A stretch of DNA of 64,000 bases from Geothrix sp. PMB-07. GTDB lineage: Bacteria; Acidobacteriota; Holophagae; Holophagales; Holophagaceae. Under the pieces are notes generated by a model that worked only from the letters and a program-made list of their open reading frames with translations, had not been told where the DNA came from and did not search any database. Of the stretch, positions 16,485-24,923 are shown in pieces. The DNA is taken from contig NZ_CP132333.1 of the NCBI RefSeq assembly GCF_030758935.1, positions 744,992 through 808,991 on the forward strand, read 5' to 3'. The stretch's first letter is position 1, and the number at the start of each line of letters is the position of its first letter. A program made the translations under genes and the position numbers.

Positions 16485-19400
16485 ATGAAGCGCTTCATTC
16501 AAAGCCTTGTGTGCTGTGTGCTCGGATGGGGTGCCTTGATCCACTGTGGCGGTGGGGGCGGGAAGTCCAGCCCCGCTTCGGGCGGCACCAACCCGCCAGC
16601 CACCAATGCTCCAGCCATCGTCAGCTTCTCCGCGAGCCCTGCCAACATCACCGCGGGGGCCAGCAGCACGCTCTCCTGGACGGTTTCCGGCGCCACCAGC
16701 CTCAGCATCGACCATGGTGCGCCTGCCGCGAGCGGCGCGACCGGCACGGTTTCGGTGAGCCCCGCAGCCACCACCACGTACACCCTTACCGCCACGAACG
16801 GCGGAGGCAGCGTCACAGCCGCGACCACGGTCACCGTGGCGGGGACTTCCGCTGTCTCCGTCACCATCAACCCTTCCACGGCCACTGTGCAGGCCACCAA
16901 GACTCAGGCCTTCACGGCCACGGTAACGGGCAGCACGAACACTGCCGTCACCTGGAGCGTGCAGGAGGCCAGTGGCGGCGCCGTGGATGCCACGGGGCTC
17001 TACACCGCGCCCGCCACGCCCGGAACTTACCATGTGGTGGCGACCAGCGTGGCCGACACCTCCCAGAAGGCCACGGCCACAGTGACCGTGGCGACCGTGG
17101 TGGCCAAGGTGGTGTCGACCCCGGCCTTCAGTCTGGGCGGAGGTACCTACGGCACGGCCCAGACCGTGGCCATCAGCACCCTCACGGCTGGCGCGGCGAT
17201 CTTCTACACCACGGATGGCAGCGCCCCCAGCGCCGCCTCCACCCGCTACACCACGCCCCTGGCTGTGTCGCAGACCACCACCCTGAAGGCCATCGCCACC
17301 CTGGCGGGCTGGACGGACAGCGCCGTGGCTTCGGCCACCTTCACCATCCAGCCGGGCACTGCTGCGCCCAAGCCCTGGGTGACCTGCTACGCGGCCGCTT
17401 GGGATTTCGGCAAGGGCGACTACATCAGCCCCGAGGGCGTGGACTACAAGGCCATGACCCACTTCGTTCTCTGCTACACCCTGGCCGGCGGGTACCCGGG
17501 CACGAAAACCCCTCAAGGCCAGATCGAAGGGATTCCCTCCATCATGCGGGGGGTTTACGGAAGCACCGCGCAGCCCTACACAACGAAGCAGGGACGCACC
17601 TATCCCTCGGCCGAAGAGGCCTATGTGGGTGAGGCGCATCGGGCCGGCGCCAAGGCCCTGTCCATGATCGGTGGAAGCGGCGACAACACCGGCATGCTGA
17701 ATGCAGCCCAGGATGACACCCACCGGCCCGTGCTCATCAAGGCCATCGTGGATCGCCTGGTGCTGGCGGACTACGATGGCATCGATATTGATTGGGAGAA
17801 TCACCTCCCATCGGATTGGAGCGTGGTGGCGCGCTTCCTCAGCGATCTGCGCACCGAGGCCAACAAACGCCCCCGCTACCAGGCGCCCCATGCCCCGGTG
17901 CTCATCACCTGGCCCGGGTACACGCTCTATCGTGGTTGGGACAACTCATCCAACATAGCCGGCGCAGTGGCCCTGGCGCCTTATCTGGATCAGTACAACC
18001 TCATGACCTATGACCTCGTCGGAAATGGCAACTGGGACCTTACATGGGGGTACAACAACATCCATAACAGTGCCAACTGGGGAAGGCATCCCACCGATCT
18101 TGAATTCACCATGAATGGTTATGTGAATGGCGGTGTGCCCAAGTCCAAGCTGGGCATCGGGCTTGGTTTCTACACAACGGCCTACCCGAGCTTCGCGCCC
18201 TGGGCGCCAGGCAAGGCCTACCAGCAGCATCAGAAGGTGGTCTCGGGCTATGGCGTCTACATCGCCAACCAGGCCGGCACCTCGGGTACGGGCAGTGCGC
18301 CCAGCGGCTTTGGCTCAGACATCCCGGATGGCGCCATCACCTGGGCCTACGTGGGCAGCATGGGGCCCGACCAGCCCACGGCCACTGCCAGCGGTTTGGC
18401 GGAGGGCGATGCGTCTGACCGGCAGAACGGAACGGTGGTGACCTACGCCAACGAGGGCACGCGCCTGTTCGATGCCGATACCGGCAACTCCTACATCGTG
18501 TTCAAGGATGATCCCAAGGCGCGCGGCTACATCACCTGGGAGGACGAGCGGTCCATCGCCGAAAAAGCCCAGTGGGTGCGCACCCAGGGTTACGGCGGCA
18601 CCATCATCTGGACCGGCACCTACGGCAATGTGGGGACGGGCGCCTACGACAACCCCTTCATGGATGCCGTGAAGCGCTGCTTCCTGGGCGATGCGATCCC
18701 CATCCACCTCAAGGTGGCGCCCAATCCCGTGGCTCTTTCCATTGGCCAGGCCCAGGCCTTCACGGTGTCCGAAATCACCGGCACTGATAACAAGGGGGTG
18801 ACCTGGTCCGTGGTGGAAGCCGGCGGTGGCACCGTAACCCAGGGCGGAGCCTACACGGCCCCCACCCAGCCGGGGGTCTACCACGTGCGGGCCACCAGCC
18901 AGGCGGATACCACCATCTACGCGGATGTCACGGTGACCGTCGATGGGTTCCGCGTGACCGTCAATCCTCCCAATGCCAAGGTTCCCATGGGGCAGACTCA
19001 GGCCTTCGCTCCCGTGTTCGTCAATGGCTCTGGCCCCAAGGGCGTGACCTGGTCCGTGGTAGAAGCTGGCAGCGGTTCGGTGAACGCCTCAGGGCTCTAC
19101 ACGGCCCCGAACACGCCGGGCACCTACCACGTGCGGGCCACCAGCGTGGATAACCCAACCGTTCGCGGCGTGGGGGAAGTCCTGGTGCCCGCCCCCGTGG
19201 CGGTGACCATCAGCCCCGCCAATGGCAAGGTCGCCCCGGGGCAATCCCTGCGGTTGTGGGGCTCCGTCACAGGGGATGGCATCGGTGATGCCGACAAGCA
19301 GGTGACCTGGAAGGTTCAGGAAGCAGGCGGTGGTTCCGTGGCCTCCGCCACCTACCCGGTGGGGACCTACACGGCTCCCGCCACGCCGGGGACCTACCAC

Positions 19401-20711
19401 GTCACCGCGACCAGCGTGAAAGACGCCACCAAATCGGTCACCGTGCCGGTGCAGGTGGTGACTTCTGCCCCGGTGGCGACGGTGTCTCCCTTCACCGCCC
19501 TGCCGGCCCATCCCAGCCTCCCCAGCTTGTCGGGCCCCACTGTTGGCACTCGGATGCTGAAGGACCGCACGACGGGTTCTGCGGGTGAACTATTCGCCTT
19601 TGTTCAGACCGACAAGCTCCACCTGCTCAAGAGCGGCGATCTGGGGGCCACCTGGTCCTACGTCGATGCGGACAATGGCGAGACCCTGGGCCATGGGGTG
19701 CTGGCCATGACCCAGGATTCCACAGGCAAGGCGCACCTCATGTACCGGGTGGATAATCGGGTTCGCTACGCCCGCGTAGCGCTGACGCACACGGGTGGAG
19801 CCATCACAGGCTTCCACTCCGAGGTGAAGGACATCATCCTGGCGGACCGCATCGATCCTTTCCTCGGCGTGGGTGGAACCATGCAGGCGGTGACGGATGG
19901 CGCCGGTGCCGAACGGCTGGTGTACCAGTTCTGCAGCAAGGAGGATGGCCAGGACCGGGCTTTCTGCCTGAGGATGGGGCAGGCCACGTCCCTCACGCCG
20001 GCGGCCCCGGGGGATTTCGTGGGCCTGGATGGCGCCCCCGGAATGACGACCGTGTTCGAGACCGGTGTGTTCAGCATTGGCGGCCACAGCGCCACCTTCG
20101 CCCAACTGGGCGCCACCAAGGATCTCTGGGCCGCCATTGGCCCCAACGAGGATGCTGTTGAGATCTACGACGATGGGACGGGCAACATGCTCATCCACCT
20201 CAGCACCGTGGCGGGCACCCACACCTGGACCTGGGGGCAGCCCTCCAATGTCGATCAACCCTCCTCAGGTACCCGCCCTTGCCTCTTCTCCCTGGTGGGT
20301 GCCGCCAACCACGTATGGTTCATGCGCAGTGATCCAGAATTGGGCGTGTGCTTTGACACCATTGCGGCAGATGGCACCTACGTCCACGATGCCATTCCCA
20401 GCCCGGAACGCTTCAACCGTCGGGGAGGCAGCGGCGTTTTTTCCGTCAGCGCTGACGAGACCTCTGTGTCGGCGATCTGGGTGACCCGTCCCCGGGATGG
20501 CAATAATTCAAAGGTGCCTGGCCAATTGGCCACCCAGGGCTTCTGGGATGGCAGCGCCTGGTCATTCTTCACGGATGATCTCAGCGGCCTGCCGGGGCGC
20601 CCGCTTCAGGGCCTCTTCTGTTCCAGCGGATGGAGCGATGGCGCGGTGGCCCTGCATGTGAGCACGGCCTCGGGCAACCCCCTGGGTGTGTCCACCGTCC
20701 GTAAAAACTAA
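16485..20711 (+). CDS. Modular GH18 chitinase, secreted lipoprotein
   Basis: 1408 residues. A hydrophobic leader ends in Cys21 followed by GGGGGKSS, so it is probably a lipoprotein. Order of modules: Ig/PKD-like (about 45-118), BIG2-like (125-201), chitobiase C-terminal-like (about 210-288, IFYTTDGSAPS), GH18 barrel (about 295-735), three more BIG2-like domains (about 741-995, each with GVTWSVVEAG...GLYTAP...GTYHVRATS), and a 410-residue beta-rich C-terminus resembling a propeller. The GH18 catalytic motif DGIDIDWE spans residues 431-438 with Glu438 as acid. A 60-residue Trp/Tyr-rich stretch with the look of a chitin-binding (CBM5/12-like) module is inserted in the barrel (near residues 565-625). 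The substrate is probably chitin or a related GlcNAc polymer. Confidence 0.88.
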   Translation: MKRFIQSLVCCVLGWGALIHCGGGGGKSSPASGGTNPPATNAPAIVSFSASPANITAGASSTLSWTVSGATSLSIDHGAPAASGATGTVSVSPAATTTYTLTATNGGGSVTAATTVTVAGTSAVSVTINPSTATVQATKTQAFTATVTGSTNTAVTWSVQEASGGAVDATGLYTAPATPGTYHVVATSVADTSQKATATVTVATVVAKVVSTPAFSLGGGTYGTAQTVAISTLTAGAAIFYTTDGSAPSAASTRYTTPLAVSQTTTLKAIATLAGWTDSAVASATFTIQPGTAAPKPWVTCYAAAWDFGKGDYISPEGVDYKAMTHFVLCYTLAGGYPGTKTPQGQIEGIPSIMRGVYGSTAQPYTTKQGRTYPSAEEAYVGEAHRAGAKALSMIGGSGDNTGMLNAAQDDTHRPVLIKAIVDRLVLADYDGIDIDWENHLPSDWSVVARFLSDLRTEANKRPRYQAPHAPVLITWPGYTLYRGWDNSSNIAGAVALAPYLDQYNLMTYDLVGNGNWDLTWGYNNIHNSANWGRHPTDLEFTMNGYVNGGVPKSKLGIGLGFYTTAYPSFAPWAPGKAYQQHQKVVSGYGVYIANQAGTSGTGSAPSGFGSDIPDGAITWAYVGSMGPDQPTATASGLAEGDASDRQNGTVVTYANEGTRLFDADTGNSYIVFKDDPKARGYITWEDERSIAEKAQWVRTQGYGGTIIWTGTYGNVGTGAYDNPFMDAVKRCFLGDAIPIHLKVAPNPVALSIGQAQAFTVSEITGTDNKGVTWSVVEAGGGTVTQGGAYTAPTQPGVYHVRATSQADTTIYADVTVTVDGFRVTVNPPNAKVPMGQTQAFAPVFVNGSGPKGVTWSVVEAGSGSVNASGLYTAPNTPGTYHVRATSVDNPTVRGVGEVLVPAPVAVTISPANGKVAPGQSLRLWGSVTGDGIGDADKQVTWKVQEAGGGSVASATYPVGTYTAPATPGTYHVTATSVKDATKSVTVPVQVVTSAPVATVSPFTALPAHPSLPSLSGPTVGTRMLKDRTTGSAGELFAFVQTDKLHLLKSGDLGATWSYVDADNGETLGHGVLAMTQDSTGKAHLMYRVDNRVRYARVALTHTGGAITGFHSEVKDIILADRIDPFLGVGGTMQAVTDGAGAERLVYQFCSKEDGQDRAFCLRMGQATSLTPAAPGDFVGLDGAPGMTTVFETGVFSIGGHSATFAQLGATKDLWAAIGPNEDAVEIYDDGTGNMLIHLSTVAGTHTWTWGQPSNVDQPSSGTRPCLFSLVGAANHVWFMRSDPELGVCFDTIAADGTYVHDAIPSPERFNRRGGSGVFSVSADETSVSAIWVTRPRDGNNSKVPGQLATQGFWDGSAWSFFTDDLSGLPGRPLQGLFCSSGWSDGAVALHVSTASGNPLGVSTVRKN

Positions 20712-20732
20712 GCGCTGATTCGCGAGTCTGAT

Positions 20733-20771
20733 AGGCCCCGGCGGGTGGATGTTTTCCACTCACCGGGGCCT
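20733..20771 (+). terminator. Hairpin downstream of the chitinase gene
   Basis: The outer stem AGGCCCCGG / CCGGGGCCT is perfect, with an inner GTGGA / TCCAC pairing. It begins 22 bp after the stop codon and is followed by TCTTCC. It is probably the chitinase terminator, though the T-run is short. Confidence 0.65.
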
Positions 20772-20848
20772 CTTCCTGGACGGGGTGATGCACGAGGCGT
20801 TCAAAAAGAAAGCCATTGTGTCCACCTGATGGATTCTATGGCTTGTTC

Positions 20849-20872
20849 CTATCTATTAAATTTATTAGATAG
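20849..20872. promoter_or_regulatory. 24-bp AT-rich near-perfect palindrome
   Basis: The sequence starts CTATCTA and ends TAGATAG around a TAAATTTA core. Only one position pair breaks the symmetry. It is an AT-rich island in a high-GC region, about 30 bp before the shared motif copy 2 and about 130 bp before the GH44 relic. An operator is possible; it lacks the T-run of a terminator. Confidence 0.45.
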
Positions 20873-20899
20873 TTGAGGCATTCGATAAAGCGGTTCTCG

Positions 20900-20936
20900 A
20901 AAAGTGGACCACTCCCATTTGTGTCTGGTGGATCAG
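20900..20936 (+). promoter_or_regulatory. Shared upstream motif, copy 2 (GH44 relic)
   Basis: The perfect palindrome AGTGGACCACT (20903-20913) is followed 27 bases later by GGATCAG (20930-20936), with TCTGG before it. It matches the motif at 16383-16420 and lies 101 bp upstream of the relic's lipoprotein start codon. Confidence 0.55.
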
Positions 20937-21003
20937 GAAAAGTCGCGACATTCGGAGAATGATCAACTCCCACACGGTGCCTGGCCATCCCAAGGGAGCT
21001 CTC

Positions 21004-21584
21004 ATGAACCGCCTCCGAACCCTCGTCCTCGGTGCTGTCGGACTCTTCGTGCTGCTTTCTTGCGGGGGAGGGGGCGGGAAGTCTTCGGGAAGCACCCCGC
21101 CGCCACCCGCGGCGGTGCCCGTGCTACGGGGGGAAATATTGAGACGGCCTACAAGGGCATTGCGGCTGCCTTTGCAACCTGGGTGGATTATGACGGCCAT
21201 GGCGCTGCCGCTGGCGACACCTATATCGCCACCACCGTCCAGGATGCCAACCGTCCTGCGGACCCCAACCGTCCGGACAATGCATCAACCCAGACGCTGG
21301 AGCGCATTACGGCCTACGCCACCTTCGATGCGGCGGATCCCAGCCGCATGGTGATCGTGGCCACGAACAAGGACATCAACAGTGCGCTCAATGTGGGTTT
21401 CAGCATCACCCACCCCCAGCGTTTCACCACGCTGGAGCGCTACCAGGTGACCTGGGCCAACGGCGCTGTCGCCGCCATCAACGGGCCCACCAAGGTCGTG
21501 GGAACCATTCCGTTCACGGGCACCAACGCCTTCACGGTGTCCCTGCCAGCCCAATCCATCACGGTGCTGGTGCTGAAGCCCTGA
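21004..21584 (+). pseudogene. Relic of a GH44 (endoglucanase/xyloglucanase) lipoprotein gene
   Basis: An intact lipoprotein leader starts at 21004 (MNRLRTLVLGAVGLFVLLSC, then GGGGGKSS and a Pro-rich linker). After about 40 codons the frame diverges. From about 21132 a different frame, open to 21584, encodes a C-terminus resembling GH44 enzymes: AYKGIAAAFATWVDYDGHG, GDTYIATT, ITAYATFDAADPSRMVIVATNKD and a final SLPAQSITVLVLKP. The catalytic domain of several hundred residues is absent. A large internal deletion has thus joined leader and tail out of frame, near 21110-21135. The leader resembles that of the upstream chitinase, and the upstream motif is shared. The GH44 assignment rests on recalled C-terminal pattern and is moderate. 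Confidence 0.65.
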
Positions 21585-21607
21585 AGTCAGAAGGCTGAAT
21601 CAACAAC

Positions 21608-21631
21608 AAGGGGCGCCATGAGGCGCCCCTT
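21608..21631. terminator. Bidirectional terminator
   Basis: A perfect 10-bp stem AAGGGGCGCC / GGCGCCCCTT with an ATGA loop lies between the GH44 relic (+) and the convergent peroxiredoxin gene (-, stop at 21651). On the minus strand it is followed by a T-rich GTTGTTGATT. Confidence 0.8.
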
Positions 21632-21650
21632 GCTCGTGTGTGTTCCCGTG

Positions 21651-22232
21651 TTACTTGGCGGCGACGTAGGCCTTCAACCCATCGGCGGTCGGCTTCATGG
21701 CTTTTTGGCCCTTGTGCCAGTTGGCGGGGCAGACTTCGCCGTGCTCTTCGCTGAAATCCACGGCGTCCAGGAGGCGCAGCACTTCTTCAACGCTCCGGCC
21801 CAGGTCGTTGTGGTTCACGGTGATGTGCTTCAGGATGCCGTCCTTGTTGATGATGAAGAGGCCGCGCAGGGCGATGCCGGCGGGCAGCAGCACGTTGTAG
21901 TCCTGGGCGATGGTCTTGTTCAGGTCGGAGACCAGAGGGAAGGTCACGCCCTGGATGCCGCCGTCCTTGCGGGGGGTGTTGACCCAGGCGTGGTGGCTGA
22001 ACTTGGAATCGACGCTCACGCCGATCACCTGAGTGTTGCGGGCCTCGAATTCCTTGGCGGCGTCGGCGAAGGCCAGGATCTCGGTGGGGCAGACGAAGGT
22101 GAAATCCAGGGGGTAGAAGAAGAGCACGACCTTCTTGCCCTTGTAGTCGGAGAGGGAGACCTGCTTGAACTCGCCGTTGACGAGGGCGTCGGCCTTGAAA
22201 TCAGGGGCGGGCTGAGTGACGAATGCGGACAT
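21651..22232 (-). CDS. ahpC: Typical 2-Cys peroxiredoxin (AhpC/Prx1)
   Basis: 193 residues. The start at 22232 (MSAFVTQ) has GGAGG 5 bp upstream; the earlier ATG overlaps that ribosome site. The peroxidatic Cys48 sits in DFTFVCPTEI and the resolving Cys168 in EVCPANWHKG, the typical 2-Cys arrangement. It reduces H2O2, organic hydroperoxides and peroxynitrite, with electrons from AhpF or thioredoxin; neither gene is next to it. It is a single gene, divergent from arginine deiminase, with a strong terminator 20 bp past the stop. Length and motifs match eukaryotic-type Prx1/AhpC proteins. Confidence 0.93.
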   Translation of the reverse strand: MSAFVTQPAPDFKADALVNGEFKQVSLSDYKGKKVVLFFYPLDFTFVCPTEILAFADAAKEFEARNTQVIGVSVDSKFSHHAWVNTPRKDGGIQGVTFPLVSDLNKTIAQDYNVLLPAGIALRGLFIINKDGILKHITVNHNDLGRSVEEVLRLLDAVDFSEEHGEVCPANWHKGQKAMKPTADGLKAYVAAK

Positions 22233-22317
22233 GAATGCCTCCATGGCGGGGTCGGGCCCCGGGTGGTTTCGGTGGGAATCATCAGGCTACTTCGGGGTTG
22301 GAGGGGGTTCAAGAAAA

Positions 22318-22345
22318 TTGTCTGACTAAAACAGTCGGGTATTTT
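22318..22345 (+). promoter_or_regulatory. Sigma-70-like promoter candidate for arginine deiminase
   Basis: TTGTCT (22318-22323), a 16-bp spacer and TATTTT (22340-22345) form an AT-rich patch in the divergent gap between ahpC and arcA, about 100 bp before the arcA start. The spacer contains the short inverted repeat GACT-AAAAC-AGTC. Confidence 0.5.
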
Positions 22346-22447
22346 AAACCTGGGGGTCGCTTGAGGTTTTCCGGTGTGTCAACACGGGGCGAGCTGTGCC
22401 CGAGAACCACGTCCCTGCGTGCTACGCTCCGAGGTTTGGGATTCCCG

Positions 22448-23758
22448 ATGCAGCCCATTCAGCCCATCCAGCTTTCCGTGTTTTCCGAGACCGCGCGCCT
22501 CAAGCAGGTGGTGGTGCACAACCCTGGCCCCGAGGTGGATCAGATGGTGCCGGGGATGATGGAGAAGCTGCTCTTCGACGACATCCTCTACGGCGACCTG
22601 GCCCGGCACGAGCACCGCCAGTTCCGGCAGGTGCTGGCCCGGGTGGCGGACGAGGTGCTGGACATCCAGGATCTCTTCATTGAATCGCTGCAGAACGAAG
22701 GCGTGAAGCTGGCCTTCGTGGAGGACCTGCGGCGGCTGGTGGGGCTGCCGGACGAGACCTGCAACCTGCTGCGCGACATGAGCCCCTCCGAGGCCGCCAG
22801 CAGCGTCATCGGCGGCGTGGCCTGGGACGACATGCGGGGCCATACCCGCTGGGAAGAAGAATTCGACTACCGCGTGCGGCCCATTCCCAACCTGCTGTTC
22901 ATGCGCGATCCCGCTTCGGTCATCGGCGATGGCTACAGCGTGAATTCCATGGCCACCTGGGCCCGGGAACGGGAATCGCTCATCCTCAGCTACGTCTTCC
23001 GGCACCACCCGCGCCTGAAGCACCACACGGACCAGGATAAGTGGTTCGATCAGGTGACACCGCTGGTGCGCGGCGAGATCAAGGCCCCCGTGAGCCTGGA
23101 GGGTGGCGACATTCTGGTGCTCAACCACAAGGTGCTGGCAGTGGGCTGCAGCGAGCGCAGCCAGGCGGACGCCATCCACCTGCTGGCTGAGAGCCTGCGC
23201 GCCCACCGGGCCGAGGACGAAAGCAGCTTCGACCACCTGCTCATGGTGCTGATGCCCAAGAAGCGCAGCGCCATGCACCTGGATACCATCTTCACGCGCA
23301 CCAGTGAGAACGAGTGCCTGGTCTACCCGCCCTACTTCCTGGAGGGCAGCCCCGAGCTGCTGAACGTCACCAGCATCGACCTGCGCCACGGCGAGCTGCG
23401 CATGAGCACGCATCCCAGCCTGCTGAAGTCGCTCAAGGCGGTGGGCATCGACCTGAAGCCCATCTTCTGCGGCGGGACCGATCCCATCATGCAGCAGCGG
23501 GAACAGTGGACCGACGGCGCCAATGCCTTCTGCTTGGCCCCCGGCGTCATCACGAGCTACAGCCGCAACATCGCCACGGCCGATTCGCTGGACAAGGCGG
23601 GCTACCAGGTGGTGACCGCCCAGCAGGTGCTGACGAATGCCGGCCTGGACCTGCTGGACGGAAGCAAATACCTGATCCAGATCGAGGCCAGCGAGCTGAG
23701 CCGGGCCCGGGGCGGCCCGCGCTGCATGACCATGCCCCTGTCCCGGGAAGCGGTCTAA
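22448..23758 (+). CDS. arcA: Arginine deiminase
   Basis: 436 residues from the ATG at 22448; the open frame extends upstream but without family similarity. The enzyme hydrolyses arginine to citrulline and ammonia. Visible family motifs: FSETARLKQVVVHNPGPEV at the start, LFMRDPASVIGD (the FTRDP block), LEGGDIL, FCGGTDPIMQQREQWTDGANAF, and the catalytic Cys426 in RARGGPRCMTMPL near the C-terminus. Length fits the family (about 410-440). No ornithine carbamoyltransferase, carbamate kinase or antiporter gene is nearby, so the usual arc operon is absent here. A strong terminator follows at 23851. Confidence 0.92.
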   Translation: MQPIQPIQLSVFSETARLKQVVVHNPGPEVDQMVPGMMEKLLFDDILYGDLARHEHRQFRQVLARVADEVLDIQDLFIESLQNEGVKLAFVEDLRRLVGLPDETCNLLRDMSPSEAASSVIGGVAWDDMRGHTRWEEEFDYRVRPIPNLLFMRDPASVIGDGYSVNSMATWARERESLILSYVFRHHPRLKHHTDQDKWFDQVTPLVRGEIKAPVSLEGGDILVLNHKVLAVGCSERSQADAIHLLAESLRAHRAEDESSFDHLLMVLMPKKRSAMHLDTIFTRTSENECLVYPPYFLEGSPELLNVTSIDLRHGELRMSTHPSLLKSLKAVGIDLKPIFCGGTDPIMQQREQWTDGANAFCLAPGVITSYSRNIATADSLDKAGYQVVTAQQVLTNAGLDLLDGSKYLIQIEASELSRARGGPRCMTMPLSREAV

Positions 23759-23850
23759 GGGAACCTGGCGAGTGGTCTGAATTTGACCTCTAAGTGCTGG
23801 GAACACACATCAAGAAAACCCGAACCCGGTTGCTGCTAAGCTGCTTCTTC

Positions 23851-23882
23851 GCGCCTCGTCACCCCGAGGCGCCCCTTTTTTT
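23851..23882 (+). terminator. Intrinsic terminator ending at the next start codon
   Basis: An 8-bp stem GCGCCTCG / CGAGGCGC with a 6-base loop is followed by CCC and seven Ts (23876-23882). The ATG of the LpxL-like gene is the very next base (23883). It probably ends arcA transcription, and leaves the downstream gene without a visible ribosome-binding site. Confidence 0.8.
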
Positions 23883-24872
23883 ATGGCCGACTTGACCCCC
23901 CCACCCGCCCCCCCCGCTGCTCCGACCCTCCGGCACCGCCTGGAGTACGGCGCATTCCGCCTGCTGGATGGCATCCTGGGCCGCCTGCCCTGGAGCACGG
24001 TGCAAGCCCTGGGCGAGGCCGCAGGCCATCTTTTCTATCTGGTGGATCCTCGCCACCGGCGCATTGTCCGCGAGAACATGCGCTTCGCCGACCTGGGCCT
24101 GGATGAGGCGGGGACCCGGGCCCTCTCGTTGGCCTGCTTCAAGCACTTCGGCGCCCTCTTCGTGGGTCTGCTGCGCCTGCGCCGCGCCACACCGGAAGAA
24201 CTGGACCGCTGGATCAAGGTGGAAGGGCTCGACCATTTCGATGCCGTGCAGGCCGCGGGCAAGGGTTTCATCCAGCTCACGGGCCATTACGGCAACTGGG
24301 AGGCCGTGGCCCTGGCCCAGAGCCGCCACGGCCGCACCATCGACGCCATCGGGCGCGAATTGGACAACCCTTTGTTGGAACCCATCTCCCTGGGCTTCCG
24401 AACCCGCTTCGGCAACCGCGTCATCCTCAAGGACGGCGCCATGCGGGACACGCTGAAGGCCCTCAAGGCTGGGCGGGGCGTGGGCTTCCTCCTGGATCAG
24501 GACGCGCTCACCACGGGCGTCTGGGTGAAGTTCCTGGGCCAGTGGGCCTCCACCTTCAGCACCGCCGGCAGCCTGGCGGCGCGCTATGGGCTGCCGGTGC
24601 TGCCGGTCTTCAGCTGGCCCAACCCGGACGGCACCATCACCGTGCGCTTCCAGGCCCCCTTCGAGGTGCCCGTCACGGGGGATGCTGCCAAGGATGCCTG
24701 GGTGGCCACCCAACTCATGACCAGCTGCATCGAGGCCCAGATCCGGAAAGACCCCCGGTGGTGGTTCTGGATGCACCGCCGCTTCAAGACCCGCCCCGGC
24801 GAGGGGAACCCCCTTCCGGCTCCGCTTCCGCCCGAGGATTGGGTAGAATGGGTCCCAACTCCCCCTGTTTGA
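23883..24872 (+). CDS. LpxL/HtrB-like lipid A (lauroyl) acyltransferase
   Basis: 329 residues. The core matches the LpxL/LpxM family: LEYGAFRLLDGILGRLPW at the start, RRIVRENMRFADLG, and the catalytic HX4E motif HYGNWE (His135, Glu140). GFLLDQD and VKFLGQWASTFSTAGSLAARYGLPVLPV follow, then WFWMHRRFKTRP near the C-terminus. These inner-membrane enzymes add secondary acyl chains to lipid A from acyl-ACP. No Shine-Dalgarno precedes ATG 23883 because a terminator T-run abuts it; the first 15 residues are Pro/Ala-rich, so a start there is plausible but unusual. A terminator follows directly after its stop. Confidence 0.88.
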   Translation: MADLTPPPAPPAAPTLRHRLEYGAFRLLDGILGRLPWSTVQALGEAAGHLFYLVDPRHRRIVRENMRFADLGLDEAGTRALSLACFKHFGALFVGLLRLRRATPEELDRWIKVEGLDHFDAVQAAGKGFIQLTGHYGNWEAVALAQSRHGRTIDAIGRELDNPLLEPISLGFRTRFGNRVILKDGAMRDTLKALKAGRGVGFLLDQDALTTGVWVKFLGQWASTFSTAGSLAARYGLPVLPVFSWPNPDGTITVRFQAPFEVPVTGDAAKDAWVATQLMTSCIEAQIRKDPRWWFWMHRRFKTRPGEGNPLPAPLPPEDWVEWVPTPPV

Positions 24873-24873
24873 C

Positions 24874-24899
24874 CGGGCCCCCACGGCCCGCCTTTTTTT
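24874..24899 (+). terminator. Intrinsic terminator after the LpxL-like gene
   Basis: Stem CGGGCC / GGCCCG with a 5-base loop, then CC and seven Ts. It starts 1 bp after the stop codon and ends 24 bp before the greA start. Confidence 0.85.
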
Positions 24900-24923
24900 G
24901 ACCCTCCTTTCCTGGAACCCCCC

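Noticed and set aside
20904..21584. Reading the 20904-21584 frame as one intact protein
   Set aside because: Its first about 75 codons are antisense-like and overlap the lipoprotein leader in another frame; only the C-terminal part has protein-like similarity.
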